Source: DASYQV01 sp036005125 (GTDB lineage Bacteria; Acidobacteriota; Vicinamibacteria; Vicinamibacterales; UBA2999). From it: a stretch of DNA of 15,703 nt. The stretch is taken from NCBI GenBank assembly GCA_036005125.1, contig DASYQV010000315.1, positions 1 through 15,703 on the forward strand, given 5' to 3'. The notes beneath the pieces were generated by a model. That model was not told the DNA's origin, did not search any database, and saw only the letters and a list, made by a program, of their open reading frames with translations. Shown one piece after another: positions 1 through 7,186 of the stretch; positions within the stretch are counted from its first letter, which is position 1; the number at the start of each line of letters is the position of its first letter. Position numbers and translations under genes: made by a program.

Positions 1-477
1 GCCAAGCTCGGAGACGTCGCGTTGATGCGCGTGCTTCTCGAACACGGCGCCGACCCCTCGATCAAGACCGAAGAAGGCGCCACACCTCTCATGGCCGCGG
101 CGGGAGTCGGCATCTGGCAGCTCGGCGAGAGCGCCGGAACCAACGAAGATGCGTTCGAGGCGGTCAAGCTGTGTTACGAGCTGGGAAACGACGTGAATGC
201 GGTCGACGTCAACGGCTATACGGCACTGCACGGCGCCGCCCATCGCGGATCCAACGAGATCGTGACGTTCCTCGTCGAGAAGAGCGCGAACATCAACGCG
301 GTGAACAAGCTCGGATGGACGCCCTGGATCATCGCCGACGGCGTCTTCTACCCGAACACGTACAATCGCCGTCTCCATACGGCGGCGCTGCTCCTCGAGC
401 TCGGTGCGGATCCGAAGGTGGGGAAGCGGCGACCTGAAGACCTGCCGCCGCTCGAAGCTGTCTCTGCGCCTCGATAG
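1..477 (+). CDS. Ankyrin-repeat protein, C-terminal part (5' end outside window)
   Basis: The frame is open from the first base, so the gene begins before the window; 158 residues and a TAG stop are visible. At least three ankyrin repeats can be read, with the typical G-x-TPL/TAL-x-x-A and L-L-x-x-GAD elements: the end of one repeat (about residues 5-22), a longer one with an insertion (23-62), a clean one around G-Y-T-A-L-H-G-A-A (63-96) and a last one ending in L-L-L-E-L-G-A-D-P (97-139). Ankyrin repeats bind protein partners; no partner or enzyme domain is visible here. An internal ATG at 22-24 could be mistaken for the start, but repeat sequence continues upstream of it. The gene converges on the PQQ-cupredoxin gene, with a hairpin between them. 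The family call is firm; the role is unknown. Confidence 0.88.
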   Translation, partial: AKLGDVALMRVLLEHGADPSIKTEEGATPLMAAAGVGIWQLGESAGTNEDAFEAVKLCYELGNDVNAVDVNGYTALHGAAHRGSNEIVTFLVEKSANINAVNKLGWTPWIIADGVFYPNTYNRRLHTAALLLELGADPKVGKRRPEDLPPLEAVSAPR

Positions 478-498
478 TCAGCCTGCAGCGGGCAGGCA

Positions 499-543
499 GG
501 CAGCGGGCAGCGCCGCGCCTACATTTACCAGCTGCCTGCTGCC
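499..543. terminator. Imperfect hairpin between convergent genes
   Basis: The arms at 499-510 and 532-543 pair over 12 bp with a single G-U wobble and a 21-nt loop. The left side lies within a tandem run of GGCAGGCAGC-like words. It fills the 68-nt gap between two converging stop codons, so a bidirectional terminator role is reasonable. There is no T-tract, so a simple intrinsic terminator is not proven. Confidence 0.45.
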
Positions 544-545
544 AG

Positions 546-2639
546 CTATTCAATCGTCAGCTCCCCGACCGCCCACGGATGCTCCTTGCAGGCGTACCGG
601 TACGTGCCGGGCTTGACCAGCTTGATCGACGCTGACTCCGCGACCTTCAGAGTCGGCGTGCTGAACGAGTTGTCGAGCGCCGTGATGGTGTGGGTGAGGG
701 CGCCGTTGTTGATGAACGTGATCCATTGATTGGCCTTCGCCCTCGCGCGCACGGGGTTGAAGGCGTGTTCGTCCATCGCATACCGGCTGCCGACCCCGCG
801 ATCGGCGGATCGTACGAGGGTCGCCGTCTCGATTGCGCGTGTCTCCTCGCCGCCCGGCGCGCTCCGTCCGACCCGTGGCGCCGGCTGCTGCGGCAGCGTG
901 CCGCCTGACTTGAACGCGAAGAGCGCGGTACCCATCGCGAGCGCGACGTACTGTTCGCCATCGACCTCGTAGGTCATCGCGGGCCCGCGGGCGGTGCCGA
1001 TCCCGGTCTGGAACTCCCACAGCAGATCGCCGGCCTTCGCGTCGTACGCCTGAACGGCACCGCCCGGATCGCCGCGAAACATCAGGCCGCCGGCAGTGGT
1101 CAGCGGCCCGCTCGTTCCGATCGCGCCCGGCGGCAGTTCCTTTCTCCAGACGGTCTTGTTGGTCCGGCTGTCGATTGCGACGAGCACGTTGACGCTCTGC
1201 GGCAGCAGGTCCTGGAGCATCGCCGCCGTGCCTCGGAACCACGGGTCCGTCGTGATGCGGCGCGCGCGGCCCACCGACGCGGTGCCCTGCGCGTAGAAGT
1301 AGCCGGTCTGCGGGCTGTACGACATCGGCGTCACGCGATTCACGCCGGCAATCGCCGCATTGGGCGCGACGATGTTGTGCTTGTCGAGGAAGGGCGGCGT
1401 GAACCCGCCGCAGTCGAGCACGAACGGCGCCCTCACCTTGTCCTTCCAGTACTCGCACGGAGGCGTCAGACCGTCGGCTCCGACGGGGAACGGTTGTGTG
1501 GGCGCGGTGTTGTTGTACCGGTCCTGCGTGACAGCACGTTCTTCAACCGGCAGCAGCGGCTTTCCGCTTTCCCGGTCGATCAGGAACAGGTACCCATCCG
1601 ACCGCATGGCCGCCAGCCCTTTGCGCGCGCGGCCGTTCACGTTCGTCTCGTAGAGGATGTGGGGAATCGCGATGTCGGCGTCCCAGAGATCGTGATGAAC
1701 GACCTGATAGTGCCAGCGCAGCCTTCCCGTCTTCATGTCGAGCGCGAGAATCGAGCCGGTATAGAGATTGTCTCCCTTGCGGGCTTCTCCCCCGAACATC
1801 GGCACGGCGTTGCCGGTGACGTAATAGACGAGCCCGAGATCGGGATCAGGCGTCGGCGGTTGCCAGACGCCCGCGCCGCCCTGCTTCCAGATGTCGCCGT
1901 ACTTCGGATCGCTCGCCGGGGGCCAGGTGTGGTGACCCGCTTCGCCCGGACCGGGAATCGTGTAGAACTCCCAGAGCTGGTTGCCCGTTCGTGCGTCGAG
2001 CGCGACCGCTTTTCCTCGAAAGGCCCAGTCGCCGTTCGCGAGACCGGCATACACGACGCCGTTCGCATAGGCAGGCGCCCCGGAGACGGCCTGTCCCGTC
2101 TTCGGGATCTCGTAACCGATGTTGCGCGTCCACACGACCTCGCCGCTCTTCTGACGGAGCGCCGCGACCGTGCCGTCCATGAGCCCCGCGAACACCAGCC
2201 CTTCGCCGAGCGCCACGCCGGGCGGGTTTGGAATGCCGAAACCCGCATTGAGCAGGTCGCCGATGCCCGCAGCCTCGAGGCGCTCTGGTGACGCTTCCGC
2301 CGGCCGCCACGTCCAGATCGGCGAACCGGTCCTGGCGTTCAAGGCATAGAGCCGCGAGCCGGCGGAGATGAACATCACGCCGTCCTTCACGATCGGCGTC
2401 GCGCGCGTCGACGCGTTGCTCTCGAACTTCATCGTCCACGCCCCGCCGAGGGCTTTCACGTTCTGCGTGTTGATCTGGCTCAGCGTGGAATAGCGCGCGT
2501 TCGTCCAGCTGCCGCCGAACAAGGGCCAGTCCCTGCCCGGCGGGTGTCGCCCATCCTCAGGCATCTGGACGAGGACCGCGATGGGCATCGCCAGAATCAC
2601 CGTCAGGATTGCGAGCATCCAGCCGGAGCGGCCAGCCAA
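546..2639 (-). CDS. PQQ-dependent dehydrogenase fused to a C-terminal cupredoxin domain
   Basis: Predicted periplasmic quinoprotein of 697 residues that would oxidise an alcohol or sugar with PQQ. With the TTG start used here, an N-terminal membrane anchor/signal (about residues 7-26) is followed by an eight-bladed-type propeller (about 38-590). Aligned by eye to methanol dehydrogenase, it has Asp204 (the usual metal-ligand Glu position) in N-G-D-W-A-F-R-G, Trp259 under the PQQ, Asn277 in T-G-N, and the acidic pair Asp320/Asp322 in H-H-D-L-W-D-A-D, a form also known from membrane glucose dehydrogenases. The vicinal Cys-Cys is absent. A linker leads to a cupredoxin fold (about 622-697) with His650, Cys684 and His687; the axial Met position of amicyanin-like proteins is Ala690. 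The start is set by AGGAGG at 2646-2651, 6 nt before the TTG. An ATG at 2669 lies inside a repeat and has no ribosome site. It sits downstream of the small exported gene on the same strand. The substrate is unknown. Confidence 0.85.
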   Translation of the reverse strand: MAGRSGWMLAILTVILAMPIAVLVQMPEDGRHPPGRDWPLFGGSWTNARYSTLSQINTQNVKALGGAWTMKFESNASTRATPIVKDGVMFISAGSRLYALNARTGSPIWTWRPAEASPERLEAAGIGDLLNAGFGIPNPPGVALGEGLVFAGLMDGTVAALRQKSGEVVWTRNIGYEIPKTGQAVSGAPAYANGVVYAGLANGDWAFRGKAVALDARTGNQLWEFYTIPGPGEAGHHTWPPASDPKYGDIWKQGGAGVWQPPTPDPDLGLVYYVTGNAVPMFGGEARKGDNLYTGSILALDMKTGRLRWHYQVVHHDLWDADIAIPHILYETNVNGRARKGLAAMRSDGYLFLIDRESGKPLLPVEERAVTQDRYNNTAPTQPFPVGADGLTPPCEYWKDKVRAPFVLDCGGFTPPFLDKHNIVAPNAAIAGVNRVTPMSYSPQTGYFYAQGTASVGRARRITTDPWFRGTAAMLQDLLPQSVNVLVAIDSRTNKTVWRKELPPGAIGTSGPLTTAGGLMFRGDPGGAVQAYDAKAGDLLWEFQTGIGTARGPAMTYEVDGEQYVALAMGTALFAFKSGGTLPQQPAPRVGRSAPGGEETRAIETATLVRSADRGVGSRYAMDEHAFNPVRARAKANQWITFINNGALTHTITALDNSFSTPTLKVAESASIKLVKPGTYRYACKEHPWAVGELTIE

Positions 2640-2645
2640 TGGACA

Positions 2646-2651
2646 CCTCCT
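2646..2651 (-). promoter_or_regulatory. Shine-Dalgarno that favours a TTG start
   Basis: The minus strand reads AGGAGG here, six bases before TTG at 2639-2637. This perfect site would lie inside the coding sequence if the ATG at 2669 were the start, so it argues for the shorter protein. Confidence 0.6.
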
Positions 2652-2656
2652 CATCG

Positions 2657-2716
2657 ATTCGTGATTCATGATTTGTCGTTCGTGAAATCAAGAATCAAGA
2701 ATCACGAATCATGAAT
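2657..2716. repeat. Heptamer array AATCA(A/C/T)G with inverted copy
   Basis: Four consecutive heptamers (AATCAAG, AATCAAG, AATCACG, AATCATG) run from 2686 to 2713. Reverse-complement heptamers lie at 2660-2673 (CGTGATT, CATGATT). The two sides can pair as an imperfect hairpin with about 14 of 16 positions matching. The repeat fills the gap between two same-strand genes and supplies the misleading ATG at 2669. A short relative (ATCACGAATCA) recurs at about 6065-6075. Confidence 0.65.
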
Positions 2717-2719
2717 GAC

Positions 2720-3361
2720 CTAGTGCGTTTCGCCCTCTTTGAGGCGCATGGCGCCTTTCAGCAGGACAGGAGCGCTGGCATAGTTGTCCAGCGCGAGTGT
2801 ATTGGTCTCGGGCTCGGCGACGATTCTGGCCGCCAGCGACATCTTGCCTTCTCCCCGGCCCTGCTTGTTCAGGCGCAACTCGATGAGTGTCAGCTGCGAC
2901 TCTTTGGTCTCTTTGGCGGCCTTCGAGGCGGCTGCTCTCCAGGCGGTCCTGCTCCAGGCGCCGAGCGGGCGGTCGGTGGCGACGATGATCCGTTCGCCGC
3001 CATTCGGCAGCGTCGTCTTGTACGCGTACCGCAGGCTGTACCCGAGGCTCTCGGAGGTCCAGATGTATCCCGCGGATGGGGCCGCCTTCAAGGTTTCGAG
3101 CAGCTGGTCCTCGCCCTTCTCCTTCAAGACAGCAAGGAGCTTTTCCCGTTCGGGGGCCGCAGTCCAGTTGAACACGTTGATCCTGATAGCCTCGGCATTT
3201 CCAACCGCCATGTTCGTCGTCGTCGCGGTGAAGTTCTCGAACTTCAGCGGCCCCTGGGTGGCCGGTTTCTGTGGCTGTGGTGTTGCTGGTTTCTGAGGCG
3301 TCTGCGCCATCAGCTGAACAGACACGATCACCAGAATCACCAGCCCTGTCGCCCCTCGCAT
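2720..3361 (-). CDS. Exported protein of unknown function
   Basis: A 213-residue protein I cannot assign to a named family. The N-terminus is a clear signal peptide (hydrophobic V-I-L-V-I-V-S-V-Q-L, then M-A-Q), followed by a Pro/Gln/Lys-rich linker of about 25 residues and a compact mixed alpha/beta-looking domain with no cysteines, so it should be periplasmic or extracellular. The open frame extends upstream to 3556. However, the ATG at 3361 has a perfect AGGAGG at 3368-3373 with 6-nt spacing and begins the signal peptide, and the longer version would overlap the divergent cytochrome gene. The gene lies just upstream of the PQQ-cupredoxin gene on the same strand (about 80 nt, repeat-filled), so co-transcription is plausible. 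A role beside the dehydrogenase is only suggested by position. Confidence 0.75.
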   Translation of the reverse strand: MRGATGLVILVIVSVQLMAQTPQKPATPQPQKPATQGPLKFENFTATTTNMAVGNAEAIRINVFNWTAAPEREKLLAVLKEKGEDQLLETLKAAPSAGYIWTSESLGYSLRYAYKTTLPNGGERIIVATDRPLGAWSRTAWRAAASKAAKETKESQLTLIELRLNKQGRGEGKMSLAARIVAEPETNTLALDNYASAPVLLKGAMRLKEGETH

Positions 3362-3367
3362 GATGCG

Positions 3368-3373
3368 CCTCCT
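3368..3373 (-). promoter_or_regulatory. Shine-Dalgarno fixing the start at 3361
   Basis: The minus strand reads AGGAGG six bases before the ATG at 3361-3359. It rules against the longer frame that would begin at 3556 and run across the divergent promoter region. Confidence 0.7.
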
Positions 3374-3402
3374 GGACACTAACCATCCCCCAGTCCCGTT
3401 TT

Positions 3403-3421
3403 CGGACCGCATAACGGTCCG
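3403..3421. promoter_or_regulatory. Dyad CGGACCG-n5-CGGTCCG in the divergent promoter region
   Basis: Perfect 7-bp arms (3403-3409 and 3415-3421) around a 5-nt centre. The core CCGCATAACGG at 3407-3417 recurs at 15441-15451; the one-base variant CCGCATAGCGG is at 10464-10474 and, on the other strand, at 10417-10427. It lies between the divergent starts at 3361 and 3492. It could be an operator shared by both genes; no regulator gene is in the window. Confidence 0.5.
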
Positions 3422-3491
3422 AGGCCCACATCTTAACGAATGACGGGGCACTTGTGAGGCCGGGTACAATCGACAGGCCGAGGAGTCCTGC

Positions 3492-4043
3492 ATGCGCACC
3501 GTACTGCACCTGGCGGCCGTCTCGATTGTCCCGGTCGCGATTACGACGTACATCACGGTTTCCCCCGTATCGGGAGCCCCCGGACGCGCTGCACCCGGCG
3601 GATACGCGCAGGCGCAGGCTCCGGAGGCGGCCGACGTGGCCGAGGGGATGAGACTATACCTGCAAAAGGGAGATTGTCAGTCGTGTCACGGCTGGGCGGC
3701 TGACGGGCGCAAGATGGACAGCCAGATGCCGGACGGACCGAACCTCCGCGAAACGAAGCTCAATCGCGAACGGCTGATTCAGACCATCAAGTGTGGACGA
3801 CCGGGAACGGGCATGCCGGCGTTCGACAAGTTCGCCTACAGCGACGGGCGCTGCTACGGCATGAAGGAGTCCGCTCTCAAGTCGCCGATGCCGGATCCGC
3901 CGGCGACGTTTCAGCCGCGCGAAATCGAGCTCGTCGTCAGCTTCCTGCTTCAGAAAGTCGTCGGCAAGGGTCCGATGAATCGCGCCAGGTGCATCGAATA
4001 CTGGGGCTCGGAGGTCGAAACCTGCCGGGAGTTCCCGCAGTAG
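3492..4043 (+). CDS. Mono-heme c-type cytochrome, likely quinoprotein electron acceptor
   Basis: A 183-residue exported cytochrome c. A signal/hydrophobic N-terminus (about residues 5-28) precedes the class I heme domain: CQSCH at 62-66 and a likely axial Met108 in G-T-G-M-P-A-F-D. Four further cysteines, Cys101, Cys121 (G-R-C-Y-G-M), Cys167 and Cys178, could form two disulfides, a pattern I associate with cytochromes that partner PQQ alcohol dehydrogenases. It would carry electrons from a periplasmic quinoprotein toward the respiratory chain. The ATG has GAGGAG at 3480-3485, 6 nt upstream. It converges on the PQQ dehydrogenase at 4183-5949 and diverges from the exported-protein gene, so which dehydrogenase it serves is inference. 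The cytochrome assignment is secure. Confidence 0.9.
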   Translation: MRTVLHLAAVSIVPVAITTYITVSPVSGAPGRAAPGGYAQAQAPEAADVAEGMRLYLQKGDCQSCHGWAADGRKMDSQMPDGPNLRETKLNRERLIQTIKCGRPGTGMPAFDKFAYSDGRCYGMKESALKSPMPDPPATFQPREIELVVSFLLQKVVGKGPMNRARCIEYWGSEVETCREFPQ

Positions 4044-4049
4044 GAGGTC

Positions 4050-4176
4050 CCAGAGACGGCGGAGAACGCCGAGACGGATTCACGCAGAGATCGCTGGGGA
4101 GCAGAGACTTTTAACGATCTCCGCGCCTCCGCGCTCTCTGCGTGAAGCCTTTCTCCGCGACCTCTGGTCTCTCTGG
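4050..4176. repeat. Nested palindromic (cruciform) repeat, copy 1
   Basis: Three nested pairs of perfect arms: 4050-4056 with 4170-4176 (CCAGAGA), 4060-4066 with 4151-4157 (CGGAGAA) and 4079-4090 with 4135-4146 (TTCACGCAGAGA). An alternative inner pair is 4087-4093 with 4115-4121. The words CGCAGAGAT and TCTCCGCG-like strings are shared with the element at 15227-15360, so this looks like a dispersed repeat family. It fills the gap between convergent genes and could end transcription from both sides. Confidence 0.7.
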
Positions 4177-4182
4177 CGATCT

Positions 4183-5949
4183 TCAGTCCAGCGCGAACAC
4201 GAAAAGGTAGCTGGAGTTTTCCAGCTTGTCGTACTTCACCGGATGCAGGTGGCGGCCGCCCGATTGCACCGCGAGATACTGCTTCGGGCCGATCGCATAC
4301 GTCACCGGTGCGCCCTTGAGCGGCGTGCCGACGTTGAAGCGCCAGAGCTCCTGGAGGGTCTCGTCGTTGTAGGCGACGACCCAACCATCCTGTAACGCCG
4401 TGAACACCAGCCCGCCGGCCGTCGCGGTCACCCCCGAGCGAACCTCGATGTCGGTGATCGCCTTTGCGACGACCTTGTGCTTGACCGTGTCGAACGCGGT
4501 GATGGAGCCGTAATAGAGATCGCTGCTGTACGTGCGTTTCTCGCTTTTCTTCTCGTCGATCCCGCCTTCGGGCGACAGGAACGCGACGGCAGCGCCGGTC
4601 TGGGAGAAGCAGCCCTCGACGCCCACGCCGTAGGCAATACCCTTCACCGGGTTGTAGGCCGTCGGCTGGTGAGCGATGCCGCCGTGCCAGGTTGGGCACG
4701 TCCGCTTGGTGGTGTCGCCGCGCAGCGCGCGCGCAGCCGGGTTGTAGATCTGGACGTCCAGCTTGGGATCGTATTCGAGCGGCCTGCCGGTCTTCTGATT
4801 GAGCCCCTTCGTCCAGTTCAGATCGTTGACGTACTGGGCCCCGCCGATGAATTCGCCGCTGCCGCGGTCCACCGAGTAGTAAAACCCGTTGCGCGCGAAA
4901 TGCCCGACGACCTTCCGCGATCGGCCGTTGATCGTCTGGTCGTACAGCATGTGCACGCCGACCTCGTCGAAGTCCCAGGAATCGTTCGGCGTGTATTGGA
5001 AGTACCACGCCAGCCTGCCGGTGTCGGTGTTCACCGCCACCACCGAGTTGGTGTAGAGGTTGTCACCGGGACGCGCCTGCGGGTCGTAGATCGGGACGGG
5101 GTTGCCCGTGCCCCAGATGGTGAGCTTCGTCGCCGGGTCGTACGAGCCGGTCTGCCAGAGGCCTCCGCCACCGGTCTTCCAGGCGTTGTTCTTGTCTTTC
5201 CAGGTTTCGCTTCCCGGATCGCCCGGCTTGGGTATCACGTAAAAGCGCCAGAGCTCATTGCCGGTTCGCGCGTCGAGCCCGGCGATCCAGCCGCGCGTTT
5301 TTGCATCGCCCGCTCCGTTGGCGACAATAACCTTGCCGTCAGCGGTGATGGGCGCCGAATTGAATCGTTCCCTGCTGCCGAATTCGTTGGTCGTCGCGAT
5401 CGTCTTGTCCCAGACGATTTCGCCCTTGTTGCGGTTGACCGCAATCACGCGGCCATCGGGAAGGTTGGCGATCACGAGGTCTTCCCAGAGCGCGATGCCG
5501 CGCGTGCGCGACGCATTCCCTTTGTGCGGCACGCCTGGGTCGGTCGTCCAGACGAACTCGCCCTTGTTCGGATTGCGGGCGTCAATCTTGTAGATCGTTC
5601 CCCAGCCGTCGCTCGTGTACATGAAGCCGTTGTCGATGAGCGGATTGACCTCGTTCTCCGGACCGTTCTGTCCGACGTCCTGCATGCCGCCCAGCGCCAT
5701 GGCCCACACCATGCGGAGGTTCTTCACGTTTTCGCGGTTGATCTGCGTCAGCTTCGAGTAACGGGTCGATCCATAATCGCCGTTCATCATCAGCCAGTTC
5801 TGCGGCTCGTTCTGCGAGTTGGCCAGCCGCTCGCGGCTGACGGTCATCGTGTACTGGCCGGAGAGCGTTACCGCGGCAAGCGCGACGGCCGAAATGGCTG
5901 CCAGAGCCGCCGAAGCGAGTCTCCAAGCTGCCGGCGTCCGATATGGCAT
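4183..5949 (-). CDS. PQQ-dependent dehydrogenase, methanol/ethanol type
   Basis: A 588-residue exported quinoprotein expected to oxidise an alcohol in the periplasm. A signal peptide (about 1-30) is followed by the family opening (N-E-P-Q-N-W-L, then D-Y-G-S-T-R-Y-S-K-L-T-Q-I) and an eight-blade propeller with repeated L-D-A-R-T-G-N-type turns. Matched to methanol dehydrogenase by eye: Asp215 where the metal-binding Glu is usual (G-D-A-K-T-R-G), Trp265 stacking on PQQ, Asn283 in T-G-N-P, catalytic Asp326 and a second Asp328 in S-W-D-F-D. That second Asp is the hallmark reported for lanthanide-using enzymes. The vicinal Cys-Cys is replaced by non-cysteine residues near 143-146. The ATG has AGGAG at 5955-5959. 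It lies 130 nt downstream of the vWA operon on the same strand and converges on the mono-heme cytochrome. The substrate is unknown. Confidence 0.92.
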   Translation of the reverse strand: MPYRTPAAWRLASAALAAISAVALAAVTLSGQYTMTVSRERLANSQNEPQNWLMMNGDYGSTRYSKLTQINRENVKNLRMVWAMALGGMQDVGQNGPENEVNPLIDNGFMYTSDGWGTIYKIDARNPNKGEFVWTTDPGVPHKGNASRTRGIALWEDLVIANLPDGRVIAVNRNKGEIVWDKTIATTNEFGSRERFNSAPITADGKVIVANGAGDAKTRGWIAGLDARTGNELWRFYVIPKPGDPGSETWKDKNNAWKTGGGGLWQTGSYDPATKLTIWGTGNPVPIYDPQARPGDNLYTNSVVAVNTDTGRLAWYFQYTPNDSWDFDEVGVHMLYDQTINGRSRKVVGHFARNGFYYSVDRGSGEFIGGAQYVNDLNWTKGLNQKTGRPLEYDPKLDVQIYNPAARALRGDTTKRTCPTWHGGIAHQPTAYNPVKGIAYGVGVEGCFSQTGAAVAFLSPEGGIDEKKSEKRTYSSDLYYGSITAFDTVKHKVVAKAITDIEVRSGVTATAGGLVFTALQDGWVVAYNDETLQELWRFNVGTPLKGAPVTYAIGPKQYLAVQSGGRHLHPVKYDKLENSSYLFVFALD

Positions 5950-5996
5950 ATGAACTCCTGTTCGACGGGCGAATTGTAGCGCACATTGGATTGGTA

Positions 5997-6056
5997 CGTA
6001 GGCCGGGTCTTTAGACCCGGCGGGAGCCGTTGCCGCAACTAAAGTTGCGGCCTACG
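5997..6056. repeat. Cloverleaf-like repeat: two hairpins inside inverted arms
   Basis: Outer 8-bp arms CGTAGGCC (5997-6004) and GGCCTACG (6049-6056) enclose two perfect hairpins: GCCGGGTCT with AGACCCGGC (6002-6010, 6013-6021) and CCGCAACT with AGTTGCGG (6033-6040, 6043-6050). Stem ends overlap the outer arms, so alternative folds compete. It lies between two same-strand genes (stop at 6080, next ATG at 5949) and could attenuate or process a shared transcript. It resembles a mobile REP/MITE-type element; no transposase is present. Confidence 0.7.
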
Positions 6057-6079
6057 AACGGGGGATCACGAATCAAAAA

Positions 6080-7177
6080 TTACCTGAGCGCCGTCCACAC
6101 GATCAGGAGCGCCGCCCCGGCGCCGATCGCGTGCAGCCACAGCTCCGCGCGATCGCGCGAGCCGGGGACCGCAAGGCAGATGAACAACGCGGCCGCGAGC
6201 AGGCACTGGCCGTAAAGCTCCGTGAACCCCTGTTCAACGGCGCGCAGCCCCGCGCGCCTCCGCGCGGCGTCGACGATCGCGGCGGCGATGGCACGATCGC
6301 TCTCCCGATCGAGCTCGAAATACCGTCCTCCTCCCGCGGAGGCAATTCCACCGAGCGACGGGCGGTCGAGCGTGGAGAAGACGGGACTCATTTTCTGCGG
6401 GGCGTTCGGCAGAGCGGAGCCCTCGGGGATGTAGCCGCCCGCGGCCGTGCCCACGCCGACGACGAACACGGGGATGTCCCGGGAGCGGGCGATCCGCAGG
6501 GATCGCTCGATCTGACCGCTCCAGGCCTGTCCGTCGGAAACGATGACGAACGCTTTGGTGTTCGTCGAACGGCCGTGCAGCGCCTCGTCCTTCTCGATCA
6601 GCCGAAGCCCCCAGTGAAGGCCGGCTTCCATGTTCGTGTCCCACGTCGTGTCATCGTCGAGAGGAAACGGCGATTGATGAGCGAGATGATCGAGAAAGAA
6701 AAACAGCGTGTTGGGGTCTCGCGTGAGCCTGACCTGCGGCGCGGCGATGTGCGCGAACAGCGTGAGCGCGATGCGATCGTCGGTCCAGCGCAGCGTTTCC
6801 GCGAGCCGGCGGAGGAACACCATCGACCGCTGCCATCGATCGGGCCTGACATCGCGAACGTGCATGGAGGCGGAGCCGTCCTGCAGCACCACCAGGTCGA
6901 CGCCCGCTTTGTTGATCGCGGTCACCACGGTGCGGGGTCGCGCCACGGCGAGCACCGTGAGCGTCAACGCCACCAGGAAACAGAGCCACGAGAGCAGGTC
7001 CCCGAAGAGCGCCCAGCGCTCGCGCACGGGCACCACGCGCCGGTGGAGGAACCCGTGCACGTCGCGACGCCGCCGCGCGGCCTGCAGACCCCAGACGAGC
7101 AACAGGAATCCGGGAACGAGCAGCAGCCACAAGTAGATCGGATCGCCGAACTGGATTCCCGTACGGACTTGAAGCAC
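6080..7177 (-). CDS. Membrane vWA-domain protein, MxaL/BatB-like
   Basis: A 365-residue membrane protein with a von Willebrand A domain. N-terminal membrane segments at about 15-31 and 60-79 precede the vWA domain (about 92-310), which keeps the MIDAS metal site: D100-G-S102-A-S104, Thr181 in D-T-N and Asp215 in V-S-D-G. Two more hydrophobic segments close the protein (about 325-363). In methylotrophs, MxaC and MxaL of this type are needed to assemble active, metal-loaded methanol dehydrogenase; in other bacteria similar BatA/BatB proteins act in stress-tolerance operons. It is last in a four-gene operon. Its GTG start lies 9 nt after, and in the same frame as, the TAG of the preceding gene, with only a weak ribosome site, so translational coupling is likely. 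The domain is certain; the MxaL role rests on gene order. Confidence 0.85.
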   Translation of the reverse strand: MLQVRTGIQFGDPIYLWLLLVPGFLLLVWGLQAARRRRDVHGFLHRRVVPVRERWALFGDLLSWLCFLVALTLTVLAVARPRTVVTAINKAGVDLVVLQDGSASMHVRDVRPDRWQRSMVFLRRLAETLRWTDDRIALTLFAHIAAPQVRLTRDPNTLFFFLDHLAHQSPFPLDDDTTWDTNMEAGLHWGLRLIEKDEALHGRSTNTKAFVIVSDGQAWSGQIERSLRIARSRDIPVFVVGVGTAAGGYIPEGSALPNAPQKMSPVFSTLDRPSLGGIASAGGGRYFELDRESDRAIAAAIVDAARRRAGLRAVEQGFTELYGQCLLAAALFICLAVPGSRDRAELWLHAIGAGAALLIVWTALR

Positions 7178-7186
7178 GCGCGCGAC

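Noticed and set aside
2657..2716. Possible CRISPR-like array
   Set aside because: The units are 7-base tandem words without unique spacers, and no cas gene is present.
3362..3556. N-terminal extension of the exported-protein gene to 3556
   Set aside because: It would overlap the cytochrome start and cross the divergent dyad; ATG 3361 has a perfect ribosome site and begins the signal peptide.
4477..5979. A 500-codon plus-strand frame opposite the PQQ dehydrogenase
   Set aside because: It is antisense to a clear quinoprotein with intact motifs, and has no recognisable domain of its own.
5997..6056. A tRNA gene suggested by the cloverleaf shape
   Set aside because: It is only 60 bases, has perfect palindromic leaves, and lacks an anticodon arm layout and a T-loop sequence.
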